The notes beneath the pieces are model-generated. The model did not search any database, was not told the origin of the DNA, and was given only the letters and a program-made list of their open reading frames with translations. 64,000 nt of DNA, from the NCBI RefSeq assembly GCF_000332515.2, contig NZ_AOGZ02000014.1, positions 2,124,001 to 2,188,000 on the forward strand, in the 5' to 3' direction. The stretch comes from Leptospira wolbachii serovar Codice str. CDC. Its GTDB lineage: Bacteria; Spirochaetota; Leptospiria; Leptospirales; Leptospiraceae. This document shows positions 26,093 through 35,715 of the stretch, one piece after another. A program made the position numbers and the translations under genes. The stretch's first letter is position 1, and every line of letters starts with the position of its first letter.

Positions 26093-26986
26093 ATGAAAAT
26101 CCTTTTTGTTGATGACGAAGATACAATCCGTGAATTGTTCTGGGAATACTTCAAAGATGAATTTAATGTCACTCTAGCTTCTGATGGACTAGAAGCTCTC
26201 ACGATCTCCAACCAAAAAACATTTGATCTTATTATTTCTGATATTAGCTTACCAAAATTAAATGGAATTCAATTCATACAAAAACTAAGAGCCGATGGAA
26301 ACCAAACTCCGTTTTTGGTAATTACCGGTGATAGCGACATTCAAATTGCCATCGATGTTTTTCGAATGGGTGCCGTTGATTTTTTTCTGAAGCCATTCCG
26401 AATGGAGGCCCTTCGTTCTCGGATCAAAAAATTTGAAAATGCTGATGTTGATTTAACTCTCCTTTTTAATAGCGGGGAGATCATCCAGTTTAGCGCTGAT
26501 TGCAGAATGAAACTTCGGCCACAAATTAAAAAATTAAATTCATATATTGCTTTTATCGTGAAACAAATTTTGAACTCTCCTTTGGCAACTCAAGAAGATT
26601 TAATTTCAATTAAGATTGTGTTGTATGAACTATTGGCGAATGCAATTGAACATGGTGTTGCCGGTGTGAGTTATGAAGAAAAACAAGATTGTTTGGAATC
26701 AAATGAAGACTATTTTAAGTTAGTAGATTCGCGTTGTGCTGAAAATAATACATCCGTATTTGTAGAAATTTCCATGGATGATGTAGGGATTACCATTGTG
26801 ATTCGAGACGAAGGAAACGGATTCGCTGTCAGTCAAATTCCAAACCCAGTGATCAACCCTGCTGCCAACTTAGTAAGTGGACGGGGCATCTTTCTTGCTA
26901 AGATGAATATTGATTCCATAGTTTATAACGAAAAAGGCAACGAAGTTCGATTTTTCAAAACTTGGTATAAACTAATGCAATCTTAA
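26093..26986 (+). CDS. Response regulator with C-terminal HATPase (RsbW-like) domain
   Basis: A 297-residue fusion. The receiver domain (about 1-118) has Asp7-Asp8, phospho-acceptor Asp50 (IISDISLP), Thr in VITGD and Lys100 (FFLKPF). A linker (about 118-160) leads to an anti-sigma-type ATPase with ELLANAIEHG as N-box, RDEGNGF as G1 and SGRGIFLAK as G2. Such fusions phosphorylate or bind STAS partners in response to phosphorylation of the receiver. No histidine kinase or STAS gene is adjacent. A SpoIIE-type phosphatase that could act in such a pathway is encoded at the left end of this window. Confidence 0.88.
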   Translation: MKILFVDDEDTIRELFWEYFKDEFNVTLASDGLEALTISNQKTFDLIISDISLPKLNGIQFIQKLRADGNQTPFLVITGDSDIQIAIDVFRMGAVDFFLKPFRMEALRSRIKKFENADVDLTLLFNSGEIIQFSADCRMKLRPQIKKLNSYIAFIVKQILNSPLATQEDLISIKIVLYELLANAIEHGVAGVSYEEKQDCLESNEDYFKLVDSRCAENNTSVFVEISMDDVGITIVIRDEGNGFAVSQIPNPVINPAANLVSGRGIFLAKMNIDSIVYNEKGNEVRFFKTWYKLMQS

Positions 26987-28455
26987 AACTGGGTTCCTAA
27001 AGAAACATAAAATCGAATGTATTCTTTTTTTGGTTCCTCTTCTGTAAATGGTTCTGTAATCCAAACTCGTGTTCTACGAGGATCCATTACCGTATAGGAA
27101 ACACTCATTTGTGCAAATAACTTACCGTAATCATTAGATAAAAAACTTAGTTTCCCTATGACTTCCGATCCTTTACCCATAACAGAATCCGAACGATTGA
27201 AAAAGAGATCAGTGCGAAAAAAGGAATACCAATCCAGGCCCATTTGGACTCCATAAATACGGTTCCCCTTGTTTTCAAAATTGGGATTCTCTTTTGTGGG
27301 AACATCACGGAATTGAGGTGGATGGATCAAATCTAAAGATTGGTATAAAAGAAAAGAAGAATATCCGCCTAAAACTCTTGGCTCGGCAAAATTAGACGCA
27401 TAACCGTTGCTATTTGAATCTAGTCGATCCTTTGAATCTTTTTTAGTGACAAGTCCTGCTAAGGCAAAACTAAATTTTTCACCTTGAGAATGTAGGGATA
27501 TATAACCCAAATAGGAATTGGTAGCCGTTTGGGATTCGGACCATGGATTGGAAGAGGATTTCGATTCTCCTAAAAGTCGAATACCGACTAGATCGATTGC
27601 CCAAGTGTCCCAAAATTTCCTTGATTGGAATTCCATTCCGCTATAGGAATAACGCCCAGAAACCCGTTGGCCCGATAGGATTTGTCCATTCGTATTGTGA
27701 TTGGGATCAGAATATACATAATGGAAAAGACGAAACTCTTCCCAAAATAAAGTTTTTTCGGAACTGATGAGGCCTCCGTAAATTTCTCTGCGGTATCCCG
27801 CCCAAGGAGGTCCAAACCAGTTTTCTAATTCTGGTTTCGCATTTAAGTGAATCCCTGTTATGCGAAAACCAGAAGAATGGGAAATGGATACAGATCCATA
27901 ATTGGCCATTCCGACAAAGAAAAACCCATACCGATCCAACCGATTGAATCCTCTGCCGGCTTCGAATGCCACTTGGATTCCAGAAATTTCTTTGGAAAGG
28001 AGGGCTGTGGCTTCGGAATCGTAAATGGTACGGACTTCCTTTTCTACCACCCTTCCTTCAGAGAGGGCGACTCGCGGTGCGAGAAGAATTCCTAAATTCC
28101 AACCTTGGCCCGCATAGTAAAACAAACTAGGCGTTGTAAAACTTCCTTGTGTGTAGTAACGATTGGCCTTTTCGGAATCAACGCCACCTTTTTGGGACTG
28201 GAACCTACCTCCGGTGATAAGCTCTGTTTGGAAACCAAAACCTGCTTTTTCAGAAGCAGTCGGTATCTTCTGATACCGTTCTCTCACGACCACTCGACCA
28301 AAATTTCGATTCGCGCGGTCGTCATCCATCACAGAGTCGGAATAAGACTCAGCAGAAAGTCTGGAAAAAAAAGAAAGAAAGAGTAGGGAAACTATCCCGA
28401 TACTTGTAGGGATGAAGAAAATACTTTTGAAATACAGACATGGATTTCTTCTCAT
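26983..28455 (-). CDS. Probable outer-membrane beta-barrel protein
   Basis: A 490-residue exported protein. A long signal peptide (about 1-35, ending LSAES) precedes a sequence with many alternating hydrophobic/aromatic strands, glycine-rich turns and a C-terminal Phe, features of an outer-membrane barrel. No known family is recognised. The ATG at 28455 has AGAGGG upstream. Its 5' end overlaps the divergent gene by 44 bases, and its 3' end overlaps the REC-HATPase gene by four bases. Confidence 0.7.
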   Translation of the reverse strand: MRRNPCLYFKSIFFIPTSIGIVSLLFLSFFSRLSAESYSDSVMDDDRANRNFGRVVVRERYQKIPTASEKAGFGFQTELITGGRFQSQKGGVDSEKANRYYTQGSFTTPSLFYYAGQGWNLGILLAPRVALSEGRVVEKEVRTIYDSEATALLSKEISGIQVAFEAGRGFNRLDRYGFFFVGMANYGSVSISHSSGFRITGIHLNAKPELENWFGPPWAGYRREIYGGLISSEKTLFWEEFRLFHYVYSDPNHNTNGQILSGQRVSGRYSYSGMEFQSRKFWDTWAIDLVGIRLLGESKSSSNPWSESQTATNSYLGYISLHSQGEKFSFALAGLVTKKDSKDRLDSNSNGYASNFAEPRVLGGYSSFLLYQSLDLIHPPQFRDVPTKENPNFENKGNRIYGVQMGLDWYSFFRTDLFFNRSDSVMGKGSEVIGKLSFLSNDYGKLFAQMSVSYTVMDPRRTRVWITEPFTEEEPKKEYIRFYVSLGTQF

Positions 28456-29038
28456 TTTCCCTCTTCTGTTGGTTATTTTTTCTTATAGGGAAGCTGACAC
28501 TCGTTTTTCTCAAGATTTGAGTCGGTTTTTTGAAAAGGCTGACCATAGTAAAGAGGAAGCAGTGTTATTTGCCTATCTCACGGAAGCAGAAAAAACTAAT
28601 TTTTCTGTTCGTCGAAGGAAAGAACTTTCGAGAGCAATTGTAAGATTTTCGCAAAAATTACAATTCCCCGATGGAACTTTGTTAGGCGGATATCCACCAA
28701 ATCCTTCTTTATTTTTACTCGCTTGGGCAAAAACTAGATCGGAGTTTAGAACGAATCAGACAGAGGGTTATGGAATTTTAAGATTGCCGGAAATCTTTGT
28801 TCGGGAATTTGAAATGTCTTCTGGAACCAAAATCAATCGTGACTACGATATCCAGAACGATTCCATCCAATTGAAAATGGTAATTCTGAAATTAAAGGAA
28901 TTCCTTGCCGAAGGAAAATCGGTTAAAGACGCCTATCTGAAGTTATATGGAACAAATGTTTCTCCCAAAGAATGGGAAACCTTAGAAACAAATTATAAAA
29001 AAGTATATGAGTTTGTTACTTCCGAAAGTAAGCCATAA
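28412..29038 (+). CDS. Protein of unknown function with N-terminal membrane anchor
   Basis: A 208-residue protein with one hydrophobic segment (about 11-24, FLLIFPLLLVIFS) acting as an uncleaved anchor or signal. The rest is charged and mostly helical. The ATG at 28412 lies right after GTAGGG, which is too close to act well as a ribosome-binding site. A TTG at 28427 in the same frame is an alternative start. The 5' end overlaps the divergent barrel-protein gene and the 3' end overlaps the flippase gene by 23 bases. No domain is recognised. Confidence 0.65.
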   Translation: MKKILLKYRHGFLLIFPLLLVIFSYREADTRFSQDLSRFFEKADHSKEEAVLFAYLTEAEKTNFSVRRRKELSRAIVRFSQKLQFPDGTLLGGYPPNPSLFLLAWAKTRSEFRTNQTEGYGILRLPEIFVREFEMSSGTKINRDYDIQNDSIQLKMVILKLKEFLAEGKSVKDAYLKLYGTNVSPKEWETLETNYKKVYEFVTSESKP

Positions 29039-30293
29039 AGTATCCAGTTAATAACAACCAAGAAACAATCTGACCGAGAAACAAAGATATGGCGGCTCCA
29101 TTGGCGCCCCAATCGGGAATGATCCAATAGTCGAAAATAGCCCCAAACAATAATCGGAGAAGTGCAAGTCCTGCCAGAAGTCTTGGCAATCCCAAAGCAA
29201 ACAGGGCTGTTCCCAAGGGAGCAAATACCAATTGTAATAGAAAGTTTGGGTATAAGATTTTGAAAACAGAAATGGAATTGGTGTACTTGGTTCCGAATAA
29301 CAATGTTAAGATGGGTTCGGCGAGTAAAATTCCAGGAGATAAGGCAATAGCAATTATCCCCCCTAAAAAAACAGATTTTTTGAGGACATTCGGAAATTCT
29401 TCTGTTTCCGCAAGTCGTGCTAATTTTGGATAAATAATTGAATTAAAAGTAGCAAGGATGATGACAAAGCCACTAAACAACTGCAAGGCGGTACCGTAAT
29501 CGGCAACAATTTCTGGTGGATGGAATTGATTTAAAAAGAAAATTTCCAATCGATCGGAAAGAATGGCACAAATAGAAGCGGCAAAGGCCCAAAGATTAAA
29601 GAGTAAAAGTTTTTTTTCATTTGTTCGAACATCCGAAGCCTCGGCGGTAAAAGAAATTTCTTCTTTTCCGAAAAAGAAAAAGAACAAAAACAAAACAAAA
29701 ATTGGGGCAATACAAAAAATAGCAAGTATGTCCATGTAAGTCAATGGATGAACACTAGACTCAGACAAATAAATTAACAACAAAAGTCGAACTATGTTGG
29801 GAAGTGGATTCCAAAGAGATAAAGATTTATACTTACGGTAAGAAACAAAAAGACTTTCGAAGTAGGAGATAAACGAAATGATGATCCCACCGAATAACAA
29901 GAGTAATAACACAAAATAGTTTTCATCACCTGTAATGTAGGCGACTAAACATACTAGAGACAAAAACAAAAAAGAATAAAACTTAATCCGAAGAGATGCA
30001 TTTAGAATGGCACCTGGATTTTCTTTTCTATCCGCCATAGGAGAGATATATTTGATAAGGGCGTTGGGAAGCCCAAATTCAGCAACAGCCAAAACTACAG
30101 GTAAAAAGCCTAAAAAGTATTGGAGTTTTCCGTTTTCTGCTTTGCTTAGCAAATTCACGGAATAAATCATAAACACCAAATTGGTGATTGCGGATATGGC
30201 TTTGGAACTGCTAACGAAGAAAGAGTTTTTGAGGACTCCTTCTTTCATAAGTTCCGTTTTTAAAATCTGAAATATTTTTTTTATTTTTTGCAT
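29016..30293 (-). CDS. Wzx/MATE-like polysaccharide flippase
   Basis: A 425-residue membrane protein with about 12 to 14 hydrophobic helices and short loops, and the general pattern of the oligosaccharide/lipid-linked flippase family (polysaccharide biosynthesis proteins). Such proteins move undecaprenyl-linked glycans across the inner membrane. The gene lies three bases downstream of the PAP2 phosphatase gene. PAP2 enzymes can recycle undecaprenyl pyrophosphate, so the two could serve the same envelope-glycan pathway. No glycosyltransferase genes lie beside them. Confidence 0.82.
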   Translation of the reverse strand: MQKIKKIFQILKTELMKEGVLKNSFFVSSSKAISAITNLVFMIYSVNLLSKAENGKLQYFLGFLPVVLAVAEFGLPNALIKYISPMADRKENPGAILNASLRIKFYSFLFLSLVCLVAYITGDENYFVLLLLLFGGIIISFISYFESLFVSYRKYKSLSLWNPLPNIVRLLLLIYLSESSVHPLTYMDILAIFCIAPIFVLFLFFFFFGKEEISFTAEASDVRTNEKKLLLFNLWAFAASICAILSDRLEIFFLNQFHPPEIVADYGTALQLFSGFVIILATFNSIIYPKLARLAETEEFPNVLKKSVFLGGIIAIALSPGILLAEPILTLLFGTKYTNSISVFKILYPNFLLQLVFAPLGTALFALGLPRLLAGLALLRLLFGAIFDYWIIPDWGANGAAISLFLGQIVSWLLLTGYFMAYFRK

Positions 30294-30296
30294 GTA

Positions 30297-31319
30297 TTAG
30301 TTTTGCAAAAACTTTCCTTTTTGGATTTTTTGCAGAACCAAAGGAACGATGACCACGAGTGCAAATCCGACGACTAAGTAACGGATGTATCTCAAAAACA
30401 AATCATCTTTCCAAATAGATTTTTTGATAAGAATCCCTGGCAGCACATAGAGTAACGAGATCACTATGACTAATACTAACAAGCGAATAAGAACCGTATT
30501 CCAAAAAATGCGGAATTCTTGGGTTCCGAATGAGAAACTAAATTTAGGAAGAGTCCAATCTAGAAATTGTGGTTTACTAAATCTCGGATAAAATAGAACT
30601 CCTAACCAAAAACCAGCAAGGGCACCACTGGCCATAAGCACTCCAGACAAACTATGGTGGTGTTCTACCGAAAGAAAAGGAGAATCCAGAGAAATAGGGG
30701 AGAGTGTAACAACAATTCCAAGTAAACCTATGGTTCGGTATTTGTCTGTTTGAAGGAATGCTTGAATGGAATCCTTATGATAGAATTTGTTTAGTAAAAA
30801 TAAAAGAAAGATTAAGTGAACAACTCCCAATCCAAATCCGAAACTAACATCTCCTAAATAATGAACTTTAAGATACATTCTGGAAAGTGGCATACATATT
30901 ATAATTAGGATGGACAAAATCCGAAACCAAAGTTTGGGAATCCTATATGCTAACAATCCCCAGACGACTACCGCTGAATAAACATGTCCAGATGGCAAAC
31001 CGAATGCCTTTTCATCAAAAGCTTCTGGGTAGGGAAAAGGCCTTGGACTTTCAAAATAAAACTTTAAGAGAGAAACCATCACGGCCGAAGTGAGGAGTCC
31101 TAGAGATAATTCGAAGGCGAGTTTGGGTCGAAAGTAAATATAAACAAACGAAATCAGACCCAGGAAAAAACTACTTCCCCCCAAGTAATGGCAGATTGTC
31201 GAAATCGTAAGGAAGATTCCACCGAATGTTGGATCCCAATTGTGTAGGGAATCCAGAGGTAGGGGGGAGAACCAAAGGGAGTTCTGTGCTAGGAGGAGTT
31301 CTTTCATAGGAATTTCCAT
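30297..31319 (-). CDS. PAP2-superfamily membrane phosphatase
   Basis: A 340-residue integral membrane protein with the three PAP2 motifs: K-x6-RP in KFYFESPRP (about residues 66-74), PSGH (about 89-92), and SR-x5-H-x3-D in SRMYLKVHYLGD (about 145-156). Substrates in the family include phosphatidic acid, undecaprenyl pyrophosphate and lipid A phosphates. It is longer than the core domain, with several extra C-terminal TM helices (about 265-335) of unknown role. The start could be the ATG at 31319 or the one at 31307. The flippase gene follows after three bases. Confidence 0.88.
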   Translation of the reverse strand: MEIPMKELLLAQNSLWFSPLPLDSLHNWDPTFGGIFLTISTICHYLGGSSFFLGLISFVYIYFRPKLAFELSLGLLTSAVMVSLLKFYFESPRPFPYPEAFDEKAFGLPSGHVYSAVVVWGLLAYRIPKLWFRILSILIIICMPLSRMYLKVHYLGDVSFGFGLGVVHLIFLLFLLNKFYHKDSIQAFLQTDKYRTIGLLGIVVTLSPISLDSPFLSVEHHHSLSGVLMASGALAGFWLGVLFYPRFSKPQFLDWTLPKFSFSFGTQEFRIFWNTVLIRLLVLVIVISLLYVLPGILIKKSIWKDDLFLRYIRYLVVGFALVVIVPLVLQKIQKGKFLQN

Positions 31320-31378
31320 CTAAGATGAAAATCCAACTTGATTTCATAAAGTTTTATTTTGAAATATGTGATGTTTCT

Positions 31379-32200
31379 ATGGATTCAAACCAAAACGCCT
31401 CTGATATACTAGAAAGTCTCTTTGTGATCCCCCGGGAAGTTCCCAAAACCATCCTCCGTAACCTCCTTGAGCTCATTTATGATGTCAGAGTCGTTGGATC
31501 CGAAAATATTCCCGAATCTGGTGGGGCCCTCATTATCTCCAATCATACAGATTATTTGGACATTGCTGTTCAGGGGGCCTTTGCCGATCGTAAAATCGTC
31601 TATTTAGGCAAATATGAACTCTTCCATCCGCAAGAGGAGATCATGGCCATCATCAATCACAAAAACTCCCCCTTCCAATACCCGCCACTCAGTCTGACAA
31701 AACCGGTCATTGAAGTTTTGTTAAATTCTCTCGGGGGAGTGGTGAAAAAGAACCTAATCAATTGGGGGAGTATGCCCATCATCCGCAATGCTGCCAAAGA
31801 GTCTGAAATGGACAAACGGGCGGTTATGGACTATTACGAAAAATTAGAAACCTATATGGTCGACCTAATGAAAGAAGGGGAACTCCTTTCCATCTATCCC
31901 GAAGGTTCACGTTCGGAGACGGGGGAAATTCAATCCTTTCGGGCGATGGCGGCAAAACTTGCCATTCGGGCCGGGGTTCCCATCATTCCATCCGGAATTG
32001 TGGGGGCGACCAATATGTCCAAACCCAAGGCCTTCTTGACAGGGGATGCGTTCAAAACAAAAATTCGTTATCTGATTGGAAAACCCATCCTCCCTTCTGA
32101 GTTTCCGACAGGCCCCGAGAAAAAAGCGGCCAAAGAGCTGACAGAAATTCTGGAAAATCGTGTGCGGGAACTGATGAAAAAGGCGGAATCAATACTTTAG
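31379..32200 (+). CDS. 1-acylglycerol-3-phosphate acyltransferase (PlsC-like)
   Basis: A PlsC-family acyltransferase of phospholipid synthesis. NHTDYLD is the H-x4-D catalytic box and YPEGSRSETGEIQSF holds the glycerol-phosphate-binding EGxRS box; VPIIPSGI is the later conserved block. I favour the ATG at 31379 (273 residues). The ATG at 31325 adds 18 residues and would leave five bases to the divergent PAP2 gene. Neither start has a strong ribosome-binding site. No long N-terminal TM helix is seen, so the protein is probably peripheral. Confidence 0.85.
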   Translation: MDSNQNASDILESLFVIPREVPKTILRNLLELIYDVRVVGSENIPESGGALIISNHTDYLDIAVQGAFADRKIVYLGKYELFHPQEEIMAIINHKNSPFQYPPLSLTKPVIEVLLNSLGGVVKKNLINWGSMPIIRNAAKESEMDKRAVMDYYEKLETYMVDLMKEGELLSIYPEGSRSETGEIQSFRAMAAKLAIRAGVPIIPSGIVGATNMSKPKAFLTGDAFKTKIRYLIGKPILPSEFPTGPEKKAAKELTEILENRVRELMKKAESIL

Positions 32201-32302
32201 TCTCGACCTTTGGGAAAAATATGGCATAGTTTTAAAAGCTATGTCATTCCCGTCACATTTTACAATTGAACCCGTAACAATCATTCTAGAACGTTGTTCT
32301 CT

Positions 32303-35300
32303 ATGACGACCGAAATCCTTACATATACCCCCCAAAACAAAATTCGCTTTGTGACGGCGGCCTCTCTCTTTGATGGCCACGATGCCTCGATCAATATCAT
32401 GAGGAGGATTTTGCAACAAAGTGGGGTGGAAGTAATCCACTTGGGACACAATCGCAGTGTCCAAGAGATCGTCCAATGTGCCATCCAGGAAGATGTCCAA
32501 GGAATAGCGATCACGAGTTACCAAGGTGGGCATGTGGAATACTTCCAATATATGATTGACCTTTTACAAAAGGAAGGGGCAGGTCATATACGCGTGTTTG
32601 GTGGTGGTGGTGGAACCATCCTTCCTTCGGAAATTGAAGTCCTTCATAAATACGGTGTGGCTCATATCTATTCTCCTGATGAGGGAAGAACTCTCGGTCT
32701 GCAAGGTATGATCAACGATGTGGTCAAAAAATCAGATTTCCCTACTCCATTGTCATTTAACGGTGATTTGGCGTCACAAATCCAAAAGAAAAATTATTTA
32801 GCACTGGGACAAGCCATCACACAGATGGAATTTTCTCTTTTACAAGAAAAAACCAATTACTCCATCAATTTAGAATTTCCTCCTCCTAAAAAAAACATTC
32901 CGGTTCTTGGAATCACGGGAACTGGTGGTGCTGGTAAGTCTTCTCTTACAGATGAACTTGTTCGTCGCTACTTACATGATTTTCCAAACCAAACTATTGC
33001 CATTCTATCGGTAGATCCATCCAAAAGAAAAACAGGTGGGGCATTACTTGGTGACCGGATTCGAATGAATTCGATTTTTAATGAAAAAGTTTATATGAGA
33101 TCCTTTGCGACTAGAGAAGCAAACATTGCCCTCAATCGGAGTGTCAAAGGTGCCATTCAAATTTTAAAATCGGCAGGATATGACCTCATCATTGTAGAAA
33201 CTGCCGGCATTGGACAAAGTGATTCGGAAATTACCGAAGTCGCCGATGTTTCGTTATACGTCATGACACCAGAATATGGTGCGGCCACGCAGTTAGAAAA
33301 AATTGATATGATCGATTATGCGGATGTAATATCCATCAACAAATTTGATAAACGGGGAGCCCTCGATGCTCTCCGCGATGTGAAAAAACAATACCAACGT
33401 TCCAGGAATTTATTTAACGATCCGATTGATGTGATGCCTGTATTTGGAACCATTGCCTCACAGTTCCAGGACGCAGGAACCGATGAACTCTACGCTCATT
33501 TGATTGGGGTTGTGATTGAAAAATGCCAATTGAATTGGAAATCAAAGTACTTAAAAAACCAAATGGGAAGAGAGGCATCCGTTGTCCTTCCTCCCGATCG
33601 CGTTCGGTATTTGACCGAAATCAAAGAAGAAATTGATCGAAACGCAGAATGGATTCAGAAAGAAGCTGAGACCGCAAGATCCGCCTATCAACTGAAAGGT
33701 GCCATTGCGGTTCTTTCTAAAAAAGGAAAATCAACAACGGACTTGGAATCCGAATACCAGTTGTTATGGGACGCTTTATCCCCCGATTCGCGAAACATTC
33801 TCGATACATGGTTAGAAAAATTAGAATCCTTCCGTAAGGAGCAGTATTCCTACTTTGTTCGTGGCAAAGAAATCAAAGTAGATAATTATACTGTATCTCT
33901 CAGCCATTTGAAAATTCCCAAAATTGCCACTCCTCGTTTTGTGGATTGGGGTGATATTTTGCATTGGTCCTACCAAGAAAACTTTCCCGGATTTTTTCCA
34001 TATACAGCGGGAGTGTATCCTTACAAACGAAGTGGAGAAGATCCCACTCGTATGTTTGCCGGGGAAGGTGGTCCGGAAAGAACGAACCTTCGTTTTCATT
34101 ATTTGAGTTCGGGAATGCCTGCCAAACGTTTGTCTACAGCCTTCGACTCAGTCACGTTATACGGGGAAGATCCGGATGTTCGTCCCGATATTTATGGAAA
34201 GATTGGAAACTCTGGTGTGAACGTTGCCACACTCGATGATGCTAAAAAACTTTATTCCGGGTTTGATTTGTGTGATCCTTCCACTTCTGTATCGATGACA
34301 ATCAATGGACCAGCCCCCATGGTTCTTGCTTTCTTTTTGAATTCGGCCATTGATCAAGCTTGTGAAAAATACATTCGTGCAGAAGGCAAAACAGAAGAGA
34401 TTCAATCCAAAATCAAAAAGATTTATGAATCCAAAGGACAACCGGTTCCGAATTTCGGAGGAACTTTACCAGAGACTAACGATGGTTTGGGGCTGATGCT
34501 TCTCGGAGTCACTGGAGACGAAGTTTTGCCAGTGGATGTGTATGCGAAACTAAAAAAAGATGCGCTTTCGCAAGTTCGAGGAACGGTGCAAGCAGACATA
34601 CTCAAAGAAGACCAAGCCCAAAATACTTGTATTTTCTCCACAGAATTTGCCTTAAAGATGATGGGGGACATCCAACAACACTTCATACAAAATGCAGTTC
34701 GAAATTTTTATTCGGTTTCGATTAGTGGTTACCATATTGCCGAAGCGGGCGCCAATCCCATTTCCCAAGTGGCTTTTACTTTGGCCAATGGATTTACTTA
34801 TGTGGAGTACTACTTAAGTCGAGGAATGGATATCAATGAGTTTGCTCCGAATCTTTCCTTCTTTTTTTCCAATGGAATTGATCCAGAGTATTCTGTGATT
34901 GGTCGAGTGGCACGTAGGATTTGGGCCAAAGCTATGAAGTTCAAATACCGTGCCAATGAACGTTCCCAAATGTTAAAATACCATATCCAAACATCAGGTC
35001 GTTCTCTTCACTCTCAAGAAATTGATTTTAATGATATTAGAACCACATTACAAGCGTTATATGCAATTTATGACAATTGTAATTCCCTTCACACCAATGC
35101 CTATGATGAAGCCATTACGACTCCTACAGAAGAATCGGTTCGTCGGGCTGTGGCAATCCAGCTTATCATCAATCGGGAGTTAGGTCTTGCTAAAAATGAA
35201 AATCCATTGCAAGGTGCTTTTATCATCGAAGAACTTACAAACCTTGTAGAAGAGGCCATCTTAACAGAGTTCAATCGATTGACCGAACGGGGTGGAGTGC

Positions 35301-35677
35301 TCGGTGCGATGGAACGAATGTACCAAAGAAATAAAATTCAAGAAGAATCCCTTCATTATGAAACTTTAAAACATACCGGTGAATATCCTATCATCGGTGT
35401 GAATACTTTTCTCAACAGCAATGGATCTCCGACTGTTATCCCAGGTGAGGTCATTCGTTCAACAGATGAGGAAAAACAACAACAAATTGGAAATTTAAAG
35501 GCGTTTCAAAAACGAAATGGAGCCAAAACCACTGAGGCCATTACAAAATTAAAACAAGTAGCTCGTGCGAAAGAAAATATCTTTCACGAGTTACTGGAAA
35601 CAGTGAAAGTGGCGTCCTTAGGGCAAATCTCTCATGCTTTGTATGAAGTAGGGGGTCAGTACCGCCGTAACATGTAA
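32303..35677 (+). CDS. icmF: Fused isobutyryl-CoA mutase IcmF
   Basis: A 1124-residue fusion of a B12-binding domain, a MeaB-type G-protein chaperone and the CoA-mutase catalytic domain. In order: the B12 motif DGHD with lower-ligand His26; the GTPase P-loop GTGGAGKSS (Lys212); a linker; and the mutase barrel from about residue 550 to the end. IcmF interconverts isobutyryl-CoA and n-butyryl-CoA and can act on related branched acyl-CoAs, using adenosylcobalamin; its G-domain protects cofactor loading. I choose the ATG at 32303; TTG at 32294 is possible. No cobalamin riboswitch is visible in the 100 bases upstream. Confidence 0.95.
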   Translation: MTTEILTYTPQNKIRFVTAASLFDGHDASINIMRRILQQSGVEVIHLGHNRSVQEIVQCAIQEDVQGIAITSYQGGHVEYFQYMIDLLQKEGAGHIRVFGGGGGTILPSEIEVLHKYGVAHIYSPDEGRTLGLQGMINDVVKKSDFPTPLSFNGDLASQIQKKNYLALGQAITQMEFSLLQEKTNYSINLEFPPPKKNIPVLGITGTGGAGKSSLTDELVRRYLHDFPNQTIAILSVDPSKRKTGGALLGDRIRMNSIFNEKVYMRSFATREANIALNRSVKGAIQILKSAGYDLIIVETAGIGQSDSEITEVADVSLYVMTPEYGAATQLEKIDMIDYADVISINKFDKRGALDALRDVKKQYQRSRNLFNDPIDVMPVFGTIASQFQDAGTDELYAHLIGVVIEKCQLNWKSKYLKNQMGREASVVLPPDRVRYLTEIKEEIDRNAEWIQKEAETARSAYQLKGAIAVLSKKGKSTTDLESEYQLLWDALSPDSRNILDTWLEKLESFRKEQYSYFVRGKEIKVDNYTVSLSHLKIPKIATPRFVDWGDILHWSYQENFPGFFPYTAGVYPYKRSGEDPTRMFAGEGGPERTNLRFHYLSSGMPAKRLSTAFDSVTLYGEDPDVRPDIYGKIGNSGVNVATLDDAKKLYSGFDLCDPSTSVSMTINGPAPMVLAFFLNSAIDQACEKYIRAEGKTEEIQSKIKKIYESKGQPVPNFGGTLPETNDGLGLMLLGVTGDEVLPVDVYAKLKKDALSQVRGTVQADILKEDQAQNTCIFSTEFALKMMGDIQQHFIQNAVRNFYSVSISGYHIAEAGANPISQVAFTLANGFTYVEYYLSRGMDINEFAPNLSFFFSNGIDPEYSVIGRVARRIWAKAMKFKYRANERSQMLKYHIQTSGRSLHSQEIDFNDIRTTLQALYAIYDNCNSLHTNAYDEAITTPTEESVRRAVAIQLIINRELGLAKNENPLQGAFIIEELTNLVEEAILTEFNRLTERGGVLGAMERMYQRNKIQEESLHYETLKHTGEYPIIGVNTFLNSNGSPTVIPGEVIRSTDEEKQQQIGNLKAFQKRNGAKTTEAITKLKQVARAKENIFHELLETVKVASLGQISHALYEVGGQYRRNM

Positions 35678-35715
35678 ACAAAGGAAAGGGTAGTGTTTCT
35701 ACCCTTGGTGAATCT

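Noticed and set aside
32201..32302. Cobalamin riboswitch upstream of icmF
   Set aside because: About 100 bases only, with no B12-box-like sequence that I can recognise.
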